The notes beneath the pieces are model-generated. The model made no database searches. It was not told where the DNA came from and saw only the letters and a program-made list of their open reading frames with translations. This document shows positions 8,262 to 16,342 of a stretch of 46,466 nt of DNA, piece by piece (the stretch's first letter is position 1; the number at the start of each line of letters is the position of its first letter). The stretch is taken from positions 1 through 46,466 of the forward strand of contig CAIUAY010000165.1 of assembly GCA_903897335.1 (NCBI GenBank), read 5' to 3'. The DNA comes from an uncultured Chromatium sp. Lineage in GTDB: Bacteria; Pseudomonadota; Gammaproteobacteria; Chromatiales; Chromatiaceae. A program made the position numbers and the translations under genes.

Positions 8262-9998
8262 TTAACCCGCATCCAGCGCCGGATTGACTGCAAGCAACTC
8301 GGACTGGGTGGCCTGGGGCACGACTGAGATATCGCCGTGTGCCAGCTCGCGTCCCTGATCCAGCACCAGCACCTGATCAACCCAGTCCAGTCCGGCGGGG
8401 CGGTGGGTGATCAACAGCACCGTGCGCCCGACCATCAGCCGATCAAGCGCCTGCATCAGATCGCGCTCGGTGGTGGCGTCCAGACCTTCGGTTGGTTCAT
8501 CGAGCAGCAGGATGGGCGCATCCTTGAGCAGCGCACGGGCGACCGCAATGCGTCGCCCCTGACCGCCGGACAAACGTACGCCGGTTTCGCCGACCCAGGT
8601 GTCATACCCCTCCGGGAATTCGGCGATGACATCATGAATCTGCGCGACCCGGCAGGCGTCTTCCAGCGCGGACTGCGAGGCATCCGGGTTGGCGATCAGC
8701 AGGTTTTCGCGGATGCTGGCGTCAAACAGATGGGTATGCTGGCTGACGACGGCGATGTGTCGGCGCAAATCTTCGCCATGAAACGCTGCGATGTCATGCC
8801 CGCCGATGCGAATCGTTCCCGCATCAGCAGCCCAGAACCGCAGCAGCAGATTGAACAGCGTGCTTTTGCCGGAGCCGGTCGCGCCGATCACGGCGGCGCG
8901 GCTGCCTTGCGGGATGTGCAGACTGATATCTGAGACCGCAAGACGTGCGGCGTTCGGATAACGAAAACTGATCTGCTCGAAAGCAATGTCGAAGCAGGCA
9001 GGTTGGGGCGAAAGGCCGACCGGTTCGGTCACTGCCGGCACCGCATCGACGATCTCGAACAGCCGATGGGCGGCGGCCAGGCTCCGTCCGAGGAATTGAA
9101 AAGCCTGCGGCAGCGAGGCGACGGACTCGAAGCTGGCCAGCGTAAACAGCGCCAGCATGGCTAGATGGGGCGGCATGAGCTGGCCTTCGCGCACCATTGG
9201 TATCGCCAGCCACAGCAGCACCCAGAGACTGAGCCCGGCACACAGGCCGACTGCTGCCAGAGTCAAGCCGTGATCGCTGCTCAGACGCGACTGATCAGCG
9301 ATCAGACGTCGGCTCAGATGGTCGATGTGTTGCGCCTGCTGTTCAGTCATGCCGTAAACGGTGAGTTCAGCCATACCCTGCACCCCGTCAATGACGGCGG
9401 TACGCAATGCGCTTTCATCGCCGGTGATCCGCTGTCCCGGTGCCTGTCCGCGCCGCCGTGACCAGATGGGCAGCGCAACTCCGGCAAGCAGCAGAAAAAA
9501 CAGCCCGGCGAGCGCGAGGATCGGCGCATAAACGGACAGAAAGACCGTGAACAGCAGGACGCTGATCCCGGCGACGATGACCGGAACCAGCACCCGGACA
9601 TAGAGGTTGTCGAGTGCGTCGATGTCAGCGCGGATGCGACTGAGCAGGTCGCCGCTGTGATACTGCTGGAGCCGTGCTGGGGCGAGTGGTTCCAAATGGC
9701 TGTAAAACCAGACCCGCAGACTGGCAATCATGCGGAAGGTGGCCTCGTGATTGATCAGACGCTCGCCATAGCGTCCCGCAGTGCGCAAGATCGCGCTACC
9801 CCGGATCAGTGCCGCCGGGGTGAAATAGTTGATGGAGAGACTGGCCATGCCAGCCGTTGCCATCGCGGCCAGAAACCAGCCGGAAGCGGCCATGAGCATG
9901 ACATTGGCCAGTAGCGTGAGGAACGCCGCCAACGTGCCGAACAGCATCCAGATCCGGTAAGGCCGCAGCAGCGGCCACAGACGCAGCAGTGCTTTCAT
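8262..9998 (-). CDS. cydC: CydC-like ABC exporter (thiol reductant exporter subunit)
   Basis: A 578-residue half-transporter: an N-terminal six-helix ABC exporter membrane domain (about 15-310) and a C-terminal ATPase domain (about 335-560). The NBD has an intact Walker A (GATGSGKST), signature LSGGQGRRIAVARAL, and Walker B LLLDEPTEGLD. The segment GERLINHEATFRM and LEPLAPARLQ are typical of CydC. CydC normally pairs with CydD to export cysteine and glutathione to the periplasm, which is needed for cytochrome bd assembly. cydD is not next to it: the upstream gene is an OmpA-like lipoprotein, with only a small possible ORF between. The protein may pair with a distant CydD or work as a homodimer. 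CydC is my best family call; another exporter of the same clade is possible. Confidence 0.85.
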   Translation of the reverse strand: MKALLRLWPLLRPYRIWMLFGTLAAFLTLLANVMLMAASGWFLAAMATAGMASLSINYFTPAALIRGSAILRTAGRYGERLINHEATFRMIASLRVWFYSHLEPLAPARLQQYHSGDLLSRIRADIDALDNLYVRVLVPVIVAGISVLLFTVFLSVYAPILALAGLFFLLLAGVALPIWSRRRGQAPGQRITGDESALRTAVIDGVQGMAELTVYGMTEQQAQHIDHLSRRLIADQSRLSSDHGLTLAAVGLCAGLSLWVLLWLAIPMVREGQLMPPHLAMLALFTLASFESVASLPQAFQFLGRSLAAAHRLFEIVDAVPAVTEPVGLSPQPACFDIAFEQISFRYPNAARLAVSDISLHIPQGSRAAVIGATGSGKSTLFNLLLRFWAADAGTIRIGGHDIAAFHGEDLRRHIAVVSQHTHLFDASIRENLLIANPDASQSALEDACRVAQIHDVIAEFPEGYDTWVGETGVRLSGGQGRRIAVARALLKDAPILLLDEPTEGLDATTERDLMQALDRLMVGRTVLLITHRPAGLDWVDQVLVLDQGRELAHGDISVVPQATQSELLAVNPALDAG

Positions 9999-10171
9999 CC
10001 GTTCCTCCGCGAGAAACGCCGCCCGCAGTCACAGTGAGGGCGGAGAAAATGCGCTTGCGACAGCACAGGCGTCGTTCCCGGAAGCGGACAGCCCTTGCTG
10101 GCCACGTCATGCTGAACGACCACAAGGTCGCTGTGAGAAATGTTTTGAATCACTGGGGTCTCCATCTGCAT
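9995..10171 (-). CDS. Possible small protein translationally coupled to cydC
   Basis: A 58-codon frame whose TGA overlaps the cydC ATG in the ATGA arrangement typical of coupled genes. The start is chosen at an ATG with AGG about 7 nt upstream. The product carries three Cys residues near its end (CPLPG, then HCDCGRR) and no membrane segment. I do not recognise it. It could be a real small protein, a leader peptide that sets cydC translation, or chance. In an ordinary cydDC operon the equivalent overlap belongs to cydD, so this may be what remains after cydD was lost, though the residues do not resemble a CydD tail. Confidence 0.35.
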   Translation of the reverse strand: MQMETPVIQNISHSDLVVVQHDVASKGCPLPGTTPVLSQAHFLRPHCDCGRRFSRRNG

Positions 10172-10239
10172 GTCAACCTGCCCTGTTCCCTGCAAAAGCG
10201 GGACAACCCTGGGCAGCGCCTCAATTAAACAGCGGCCAT

Positions 10240-10920
10240 TTAGCCGGTTTTCGTCACGGGGAGGATGACGATGTCGACCCGACGGTTCAGACGCCGGCCG
10301 ACGTCCGTCTCATTGCTTGCAATTGGCTGGTTCTTACCAAAACCTGCGGTGCTGATGCGCTCCTGATGAACGCCAGCGCCCGTGAGATAACGATCGACCG
10401 CCAGCGCACGGCGCTCCGACAGATCCTGATTGTGTTCCGCCGATCCGGTGTTGTCCGTATGTCCCGCAACCGACAGTTCGGTCTTGCCATAGCGGTTCAC
10501 GATGTCTGCGATCTTACCCATGGTGCTGTAGAAACCGGGTTTGATCCGGTCTGAATCCACCTCGAAGGTGGTTTCACCCGTCATGCCGACCAGCAGCGTA
10601 TCGTTGGGTAGCTTCTGAATTCGGATCATGCCGCTGGCGATCTCGTCAGCCAGCGCCTTTTCAAAGTCCTGTCGTTGCTGCTCCATATAGGCTCCAGCCA
10701 TCCCGCCCGCCAGTGCGCCACCGATGGCACCGATCAGTGCGCCGCGCCCGGCGTTACCGCCCAGCGATCCGATCAGGGCACCCGCGACCGCTCCGGTTGC
10801 GGTGCCAATCGCCGCACTACGTCCGGTGTCGGTCATCCCCGTGCCCTCGGTGGCACAGCCGACGGTCAGCGCCGCCAGCATGGCGACCACGACCAGACGC
10901 TGAAAAAAATATTTTGTCAT
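10240..10920 (-). CDS. OmpA-family lipoprotein with glycine-zipper segment
   Basis: A 226-residue outer-membrane lipoprotein. A signal peptide ends in a lipobox (LTVGC, lipidated C22). Residues 35-80 are glycine/alanine-rich, a glycine-zipper (two hydrophobic GxxxG runs). The C-terminal half (about 115-220) is an OmpA peptidoglycan-binding domain with the family pattern VAGHTDNTGSAEHNQDLSERRA and NRRVDIVI. It resembles YiaD-type proteins that tie the outer membrane to the cell wall. It stands alone, with no obvious operon partner. Confidence 0.88.
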   Translation of the reverse strand: MTKYFFQRLVVVAMLAALTVGCATEGTGMTDTGRSAAIGTATGAVAGALIGSLGGNAGRGALIGAIGGALAGGMAGAYMEQQRQDFEKALADEIASGMIRIQKLPNDTLLVGMTGETTFEVDSDRIKPGFYSTMGKIADIVNRYGKTELSVAGHTDNTGSAEHNQDLSERRALAVDRYLTGAGVHQERISTAGFGKNQPIASNETDVGRRLNRRVDIVILPVTKTG

Positions 10921-10967
10921 TTCAAGCTCCCAGGCACATCAGATGAAGTGGATCGGACAAAGGTCGA

Positions 10968-12515
10968 TCAGTCAGGACGCGGTTTCTGCGTCCGATGGAT
11001 GAGAATATTGAGCATCCGCATCGTTGCTGCAATCGCTGCAAAGACCTGGTTGGCATGAACGCCACGGGTGCGCAGTTCGCCCTGTTCGGTTTTCCAGGTG
11101 ATGCTGCACTCGGTGAGCGCATCGGTGCGACCGCCTTTCGGGATCCGCACCTCGTAGTTGAGCAGTGATGGCAGGCTCAGATCGTGCCGCTTCACGACCT
11201 TGGCCAGCGCATTGACAAAGGCATCGAAGCCGCCGTTCCCGGAGCCAACCGCCGTATGGATGTCGTCATCGATTCGCAGCCGGATGCTGGCAGTCGATTC
11301 CAGATCCATCGAGGACGCGACCGAACAGGCGAGCAGCTCGGCGTGGTTGTGATCTTTGCTCTCCAGCACCTCGGCAATGATGAACGGCAAATCTTCAAGG
11401 GTAATGGTCTTTTTGGAATCACCCAGCTCGATGATGCGCTGAAGCACTTTGCGCTGATTGTCGTCAGACAGATCAATGTCGAGCCGCTCCAGATTTTTGG
11501 CGAGTGACGCCTTGCCTGCGAGCTTGCCGAGTGCGTAATTGCGCCGCCGCGCAAAGCGTTCGGGCGTGAGACGGCTGTGATAAAGACTGCCCTTGCGGTC
11601 GCCGTCGGCATGAATGCCAGCCGTTTGCGTAAAGACATCAGCACCGACGATCGGTGCATTGTCAGCGATGCGCTTGCCGGAGAAATATTCAACCAGCTCG
11701 CTGACCCGCGCCAGATGGGTCTCGTCGATCCCGATCTCACAGGCCAGCTGATCGCGTAGATTAACCGCAACCTCGGCCAGCGAGGCATTCCCGGCACGTT
11801 CTCCCAGACAGTTGACCGTACAGTGAACCGCCGCCGCGCCAGCACGCACGGCAGCCAGCACGTTCGCAGTCGCCAGACCGTAGTCATTGTGTGGATGGAA
11901 GTCAAACTGGAGACCGGGAAAGCGTCCCACCATGTCCGCAAAGGCCGCATAGACCCGTTCCGGGGTCATGACGCCCAGCGTGTCAGGCAGCATGAAATGA
12001 CCGATGCCGCAATCGGCGAGCTGCTCGATCAATCCGAAGACATAGTTCGGGTGATCACGGTAGCCATTCGACCAGTCCTCCAGATAAAGATTGACCGCCA
12101 GACCACGCGCCTGCGCGATGGCGATGGTCTCGCGCACATCGATCACATGTTGATCGAGCGTCTTGCCAAGCTGACCGTGACAGTGTTTCTCGCTACCCTT
12201 GGCCAGCAGGTTGATCACTCGCCCGCCCGCGCCATGAATCCAGTCCACGCTCAGACCATGATCGACGAAACCCAATACCTCGACACGCTCTGCCATGCCA
12301 CGTTCAGCCGCCCAGCCGATGATCCGCGACACCGCATCCGCCTCGCCGGAAGACACGCGCGCCGAGGCGACCTCGATGCGGTCAACCCGTACCAGTTCCA
12401 GAAGCGCCTTGGCGATGTTGACCTTTTCATCCGGTGAAAACGACACGCCCTGGGTCTGCTCGCCGTCGCGCAGCGTGGTGTCGAGGATGCGCACGGCGCG
12501 ACCTGGTTCAATCAT
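10968..12515 (-). CDS. 2-isopropylmalate synthase / (R)-citramalate synthase family enzyme
   Basis: A 515-residue acetyl-CoA-dependent acyltransferase of the LeuA/CimA family. The N-terminal TIM barrel has LDTTLRDGEQ (metal Asp and catalytic Arg), FHPHNDYGLA with the HxH metal ligands, and CLGERAGNAS. The C-terminal region (about 380-515) is a LeuA-type allosteric dimer domain, ending in the VHANQVFAAI segment. Possible products are 2-isopropylmalate for leucine or citramalate for isoleucine; family members with this layout (RVDRIEVAS, GFVDHGLSVDW) are often annotated as citramalate-type, but residues do not settle it. It is about 75 bp downstream of the restriction-modification cassette, which seems to have landed between it and thrC. 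Confidence 0.85.
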   Translation of the reverse strand: MIEPGRAVRILDTTLRDGEQTQGVSFSPDEKVNIAKALLELVRVDRIEVASARVSSGEADAVSRIIGWAAERGMAERVEVLGFVDHGLSVDWIHGAGGRVINLLAKGSEKHCHGQLGKTLDQHVIDVRETIAIAQARGLAVNLYLEDWSNGYRDHPNYVFGLIEQLADCGIGHFMLPDTLGVMTPERVYAAFADMVGRFPGLQFDFHPHNDYGLATANVLAAVRAGAAAVHCTVNCLGERAGNASLAEVAVNLRDQLACEIGIDETHLARVSELVEYFSGKRIADNAPIVGADVFTQTAGIHADGDRKGSLYHSRLTPERFARRRNYALGKLAGKASLAKNLERLDIDLSDDNQRKVLQRIIELGDSKKTITLEDLPFIIAEVLESKDHNHAELLACSVASSMDLESTASIRLRIDDDIHTAVGSGNGGFDAFVNALAKVVKRHDLSLPSLLNYEVRIPKGGRTDALTECSITWKTEQGELRTRGVHANQVFAAIAATMRMLNILIHRTQKPRPD

Positions 12516-12589
12516 CGTGTTGATCCCTTGTCAGGAAGCATTTGGTCAGCTACGACTCTAGCGCCAGATATTCTTGATGACGACAGCAT

Positions 12590-13957
12590 TTACTGTACCG
12601 TTTGCCGGATGGCATCCGTGTTCTGGAGCGGATGGACAGACTCGGAAATGGTTTCAGAAAATACGTTCATTTGATATGGCTCGTTTTTAACACCTGGATC
12701 AGGGCTGACTTGCTCAAAAGCTGGCTTCAATTCGATGCTGTTAAGAAGTGCGATCAAACTTTTGCCAACGGCCAGCGCGAGATTGACCGGAACGGCATTC
12801 CCGATTTGTTTGTACTGGCTCGATATTGACCCGGAAAACTGCCAGTCATCGGGGAAAGTCTGAATTCTGGCATATTCCCTGACCGTGAGCGGACGGCTTT
12901 CATCTGGGTGACAGCGTTCTGTCTGCTTTTGCGCGGGGCTGCACGTCAATGTCAGGCTTGGCGCATCCCATGAGAGCCGACGCGCCATGCCCGTTTTTCC
13001 GCCGCCAAGGAAATAACTTCCCTGCATGTATTCTCGCTGCAAGTGGTCGGGCAAATCGCGCCAATATCCACCCGGCGGCACGAGATCAAGTATTGCCTCC
13101 TTCTTTTTTGGATAGTTTTGCCCTGATGATTCGGGAACATCATCAGGATACAGTTCGCCTGTTTTCAGCGCGTCTTTTAAAACAAAAATATTGCCGCATG
13201 GAGATGGCCACTGGAATTTTGAATGTTTCACCAAGTCGTTTCTGATTCCGACAAGCATCAAACGCTCACGTTTTTGAGGCACTCTGTAAAATAGTGCTTT
13301 TAAGATCTTTGGTTCAATTAGCGTATACCCAAGATCCGCAATCACTGACTTAATCACGCTGATTGTTCGTCCATGATCATGCTCCAGCAATCCTCTGACA
13401 TTTTCACCAAGGAAAACGCTTGGCTGGGTTTCTTTGATCGCACGGGAAAATTCAAAGAACAGTGTCCCACGGGTATCCTCGAAACCAAGCTGATTTCCAG
13501 CATAAGAAAATGCCTGACAGGGAAATCCCCCAGAAAGAAAATCAACGCCACTGAATTCCGCGAAGTCAATATTTCTGATGTCACTCTCAATGACATTCCA
13601 ATTTTTCCTGTTTGCTCTAAGCGTATTACAGGCATGTTTATCTATTTCATTAAGCGCAACGGCTTCAAAACCCGCTTTTTCAAGCCCAATCGCTAACCCG
13701 CCAGCACCTGCAAAAAGTTCAATCGACGAGAATTTCCTTAACGGCCTGACAGTTTGTTCCAAATCCCATGTGGATGATAGAATCTCACGGATTTCTTTAA
13801 ATTCTGTCAGTTGTTCAAGCCTGTATTTTTTTCCTGTTTCGCATTGGAGTGGGGTGATCTTTCCGTTTTTTTCCCACTTGATTAATGTTGCTTTTGATAC
13901 CGAAACAATATCGGCAAGCAGTTCAGAATCAATCAGATCGTTATATGTTGAAACCAT
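12590..13957 (-). CDS. C5-cytosine DNA methyltransferase with N-terminal HTH (Eco47II-type partner)
   Basis: A 455-residue m5C methyltransferase. The core begins with motif I LFAGAGG (81-87), then motif IV GGFPCQAF (nucleophile C147), motif VI ENV (185-187), motif VIII QKRERL, and motif X IGNAVPVNLA. Residues about 10-55 form a MerR/helix-turn-helix-like DNA-binding segment (VSVSKATLIKWEKNGKI), as seen in MTases that repress their own operon. It overlaps the upstream nuclease gene by 17 nt. Its partner's family recognises GGNCC, so that is the likely target (inference). The gene is far more AT-rich than its neighbours and uses A/T-ending codons, a sign of horizontal transfer. Confidence 0.94.
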   Translation of the reverse strand: MVSTYNDLIDSELLADIVSVSKATLIKWEKNGKITPLQCETGKKYRLEQLTEFKEIREILSSTWDLEQTVRPLRKFSSIELFAGAGGLAIGLEKAGFEAVALNEIDKHACNTLRANRKNWNVIESDIRNIDFAEFSGVDFLSGGFPCQAFSYAGNQLGFEDTRGTLFFEFSRAIKETQPSVFLGENVRGLLEHDHGRTISVIKSVIADLGYTLIEPKILKALFYRVPQKRERLMLVGIRNDLVKHSKFQWPSPCGNIFVLKDALKTGELYPDDVPESSGQNYPKKKEAILDLVPPGGYWRDLPDHLQREYMQGSYFLGGGKTGMARRLSWDAPSLTLTCSPAQKQTERCHPDESRPLTVREYARIQTFPDDWQFSGSISSQYKQIGNAVPVNLALAVGKSLIALLNSIELKPAFEQVSPDPGVKNEPYQMNVFSETISESVHPLQNTDAIRQTVQ

Positions 13958-14699
13958 GAAATCCTTCGTATGTTTTGAATGACAAAAGATAGATGCTTTT
14001 TAAGAGATTTTTATCTATTGCCTTAAGCTCACTTAAAACCGTGTTAGATTTTTCAGGCAGACTGACGCTGGCGACAACATCTTCAATGATTCCAGGAAGT
14101 GATTCACACAAATTCTTGAAAGCGCATCTGTCGCCAGTTACCATTTCATAAAATTTATCGACTGACACACGACGTATTTTTTCGTGGCAAACCTTGTTTT
14201 TGTCAATACAGAATGACCATGGTATATCTTGGCTTTTTGAGGCAATTACCTCTACCAACAAGCAGGTTGCAAGCGGATCTTTAATCAGCGTATCCTGCAT
14301 TCGCAGGTAGGTATTTCTTGAAGAGGATGAATTCATTGTATTATGCTTGTTTTTCATCTCAACATAAATTTTTCTGGATTGATTGACAATATCGTAACCT
14401 GTATTTGGAACCGTCCATCCTCGACCGATAAACCTGAAGATATTTTGATGGAAATAGCCAATATGATTAGTATTGCTTTTATCAAGCTGCCGAATCACCT
14501 CACTTTCTATGACATCCTCAACATCTTTTTTATAAACAATTGAATCAAATGTTAGTTTGACTGGATCAATTAAGTTGCCGTTAAAGTCATTCAGGTCAAT
14601 CTGGAACCGGTATTTCATTACTGTGTTTTTGACATGCTCAAAAATGTCTTCATCACTGATGAATCCCAAACTGTATTTTTTCATGGTTAATTCAGCCAA
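13941..14699 (-). CDS. Eco47II-family type II restriction endonuclease
   Basis: A 252-residue nuclease of the PD-(D/E)xK type. The hallmark stretch is GYDIVNQSRKIYVEMKNKHN, with D103, E114 and K116 as predicted catalytic residues, followed by TMNSSSS, characteristic of Eco47II/Sau96I-like enzymes that cut GGNCC. Strongly AT-rich, unlike thrC upstream. It is the first gene of a two-gene operon with the methyltransferase downstream (17-nt overlap), so the nuclease is transcribed first; protective methylation must then rely on internal promoters or translational timing. The start at 14699 follows the first Met; M6 is an alternative. Confidence 0.88.
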   Translation of the reverse strand: MAELTMKKYSLGFISDEDIFEHVKNTVMKYRFQIDLNDFNGNLIDPVKLTFDSIVYKKDVEDVIESEVIRQLDKSNTNHIGYFHQNIFRFIGRGWTVPNTGYDIVNQSRKIYVEMKNKHNTMNSSSSRNTYLRMQDTLIKDPLATCLLVEVIASKSQDIPWSFCIDKNKVCHEKIRRVSVDKFYEMVTGDRCAFKNLCESLPGIIEDVVASVSLPEKSNTVLSELKAIDKNLLKSIYLLSFKTYEGFHGFNI

Positions 14700-14710
14700 T
14701 ACATTTAGCT

Positions 14711-14737
14711 GGCCAAACGGATATGAGCCGTCTGGCC
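14711..14737 (-). terminator. Hairpin downstream of thrC
   Basis: A 10-bp stem with one mismatch, GGCCAAACGG/CCGTCTGGCC, and a 7-nt loop lies 19-45 bp beyond the thrC stop, just before the AT-rich restriction genes. No strong T tract follows, so termination is plausible but not certain. It also marks the edge of the restriction-modification insert. Confidence 0.4.
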
Positions 14738-14755
14738 TGACGCAAACGCGCTCGG

Positions 14756-16150
14756 TCAGCGCACGACAGGTGACAGGACTGCCGTGAGATGCGTTTTCAC
14801 AGCCTCAGCCGTTGCGTCCAGCTCAACGCAGCGCGTTTCTTCTTCCATCAATCCCTGAAGTGACGGTGGCGGCGGTGCTTCCCGCCCTATCGCTGCGCAC
14901 ACGGTGTCATTGAATTTGGCCGGGTGCGCAGTCGCCAGATACACGCAATCTGCCTGACCCTGCGCGGCATGAACCCCAACCGCAGTATGCGGACAGAGAA
15001 TATAGCCACTTGCTGCTGCCGTAGCCTGAATCTGCGTCAGGGTCTCAGCGTCGCTTGCCGCTGTCGCATCAAAGTCTGCCCGCACCCGTTCATGATGCGC
15101 CGTATCGACGGTGAGCTCCCCGCTAGCTTGCAGATCCGCGAGCAGGGCGCGGATCTGCACGGTGTCGCCATCATGGAGAAAATACAGATACCGCTCAAAA
15201 TTCGAGGCAATCTGGATGTCCATCGCCGGACTCAGGGTCTGATGAACCGCATCCTCGACAGCATAGATGCCGGTCTGCACAAAGCGCGTGAGGATGTCGT
15301 TGCGGTTGGTGGCGATGACCAGCCGGTCAATCGGTAGCCCCATGCGTTTGGCGAGATAACCGGCGAAGACATCGCCAAAGTTGCCGGTCGGAACCGCAAA
15401 ACTGATGCGCCGCGCCAGATCGCCGCCGCTAACGCGACCCCAGGCATAAAAGTAGTAAACCGTCTGTGCCAGAATCCGCGCCCAGTTAATCGAGTTGACC
15501 GCGCCGAGATGATACGCGGACTTGAAGGACAAATCGTTGAACAGCGTTTTGACGATGTTCTGAGCATCGTCGAAGGTGCCACGCACGGCGATATTGTGGA
15601 CATTGGCGTCCAGTACCGTGGTCATCTGGCGTTCCTGGATTGGCGAGACCCGTCCTTTAGGATGCAGGATGAAGATCTGAATGCGTTCCTTGCCACGCCC
15701 GCCCGCAATGGCCGCCGAGCCGGTATCGCCTGAAGTTGCGCCAACGATATTGAGCTGACCGCCGTCACGCGCCAGCAGATACTCGAACAGATTGCCCAGA
15801 AACTGTAGCGCCACATCCTTGAAGGCGGCGGTTGGGCCATGGAAGAGTTCGAGAATCCGTAGTCCGGCAGTCTCGACCAACGGCGTCACCTCAGGGTGCG
15901 TGAAGGTCGCGTAGGAACGCTCGATCAGTGTGCGCAGATCCTCGCGAGGAATGGTGTCGCCAACATAGGGCGTCATCACTTCCAGCGCCAAATCCTGAAA
16001 GCGCAGGCGTGACCAGGTGCGCAGCGTGTCAGCATCGATTTGGGGAATGGTGGCAGGCACCAGCAGGCCGCCATCGGTGGCCAGCCCCATCATGACTGCG
16101 TCCGTGAAGCCGATGGGTTCGATAGTGCCGCGTGTGCTGAGATAATGCAT
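14756..16150 (-). CDS. thrC: Threonine synthase
   Basis: A 464-residue PLP enzyme that converts O-phosphohomoserine to threonine, the last step of threonine synthesis. The N-terminus (STRGTIEPIGFTDAVMMGLATDGGL) is typical of the ThrC-type class. The PLP Lys is K111 in HGPTAAFKDVALQF, and the phosphate-binding glycine loop is GATSGDTGSAA. It is transcribed on the minus strand; its promoter must lie within the 190-bp region shared with the divergent GGDEF-EAL gene. In other gammaproteobacteria it follows homoserine dehydrogenase; here no hom gene is adjacent. Confidence 0.95.
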   Translation of the reverse strand: MHYLSTRGTIEPIGFTDAVMMGLATDGGLLVPATIPQIDADTLRTWSRLRFQDLALEVMTPYVGDTIPREDLRTLIERSYATFTHPEVTPLVETAGLRILELFHGPTAAFKDVALQFLGNLFEYLLARDGGQLNIVGATSGDTGSAAIAGGRGKERIQIFILHPKGRVSPIQERQMTTVLDANVHNIAVRGTFDDAQNIVKTLFNDLSFKSAYHLGAVNSINWARILAQTVYYFYAWGRVSGGDLARRISFAVPTGNFGDVFAGYLAKRMGLPIDRLVIATNRNDILTRFVQTGIYAVEDAVHQTLSPAMDIQIASNFERYLYFLHDGDTVQIRALLADLQASGELTVDTAHHERVRADFDATAASDAETLTQIQATAAASGYILCPHTAVGVHAAQGQADCVYLATAHPAKFNDTVCAAIGREAPPPPSLQGLMEEETRCVELDATAEAVKTHLTAVLSPVVR

Positions 16151-16319
16151 GTGATGCCTGTGCTATCAAATAATAATGGGGCTGACCTTGCGCTGCCGCC
16201 TGGTCTCTGCATGAGGTGCCTGTCAGGGTAAAAAAATCTGACGCCAGTTGGCAACCGCTGTCTGCATCCAATAATCGTATACTTGCCAAGTCAACGATTA
16301 CGTCAGTATGCGGCAAGGG

Positions 16320-16325
16320 TATACT
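16320..16325 (+). promoter_or_regulatory. Candidate -10 element upstream of the GGDEF-EAL gene
   Basis: TATACT, an almost perfect -10 hexamer, lies about 20-100 bp before the possible starts of the diguanylate cyclase/phosphodiesterase gene, in the divergent region with thrC. The -35 region 17 bp upstream (ATTACG) is poor, so this is tentative. Confidence 0.35.
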
Positions 16326-16342
16326 GAATTAAATTTTCAACC

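Noticed and set aside
11192-11950. Long minus-strand open frame inside the isopropylmalate/citramalate synthase gene
   Set aside because: It is another frame of a clearly coding gene and has an Arg/Ser-rich composition typical of shadow frames.
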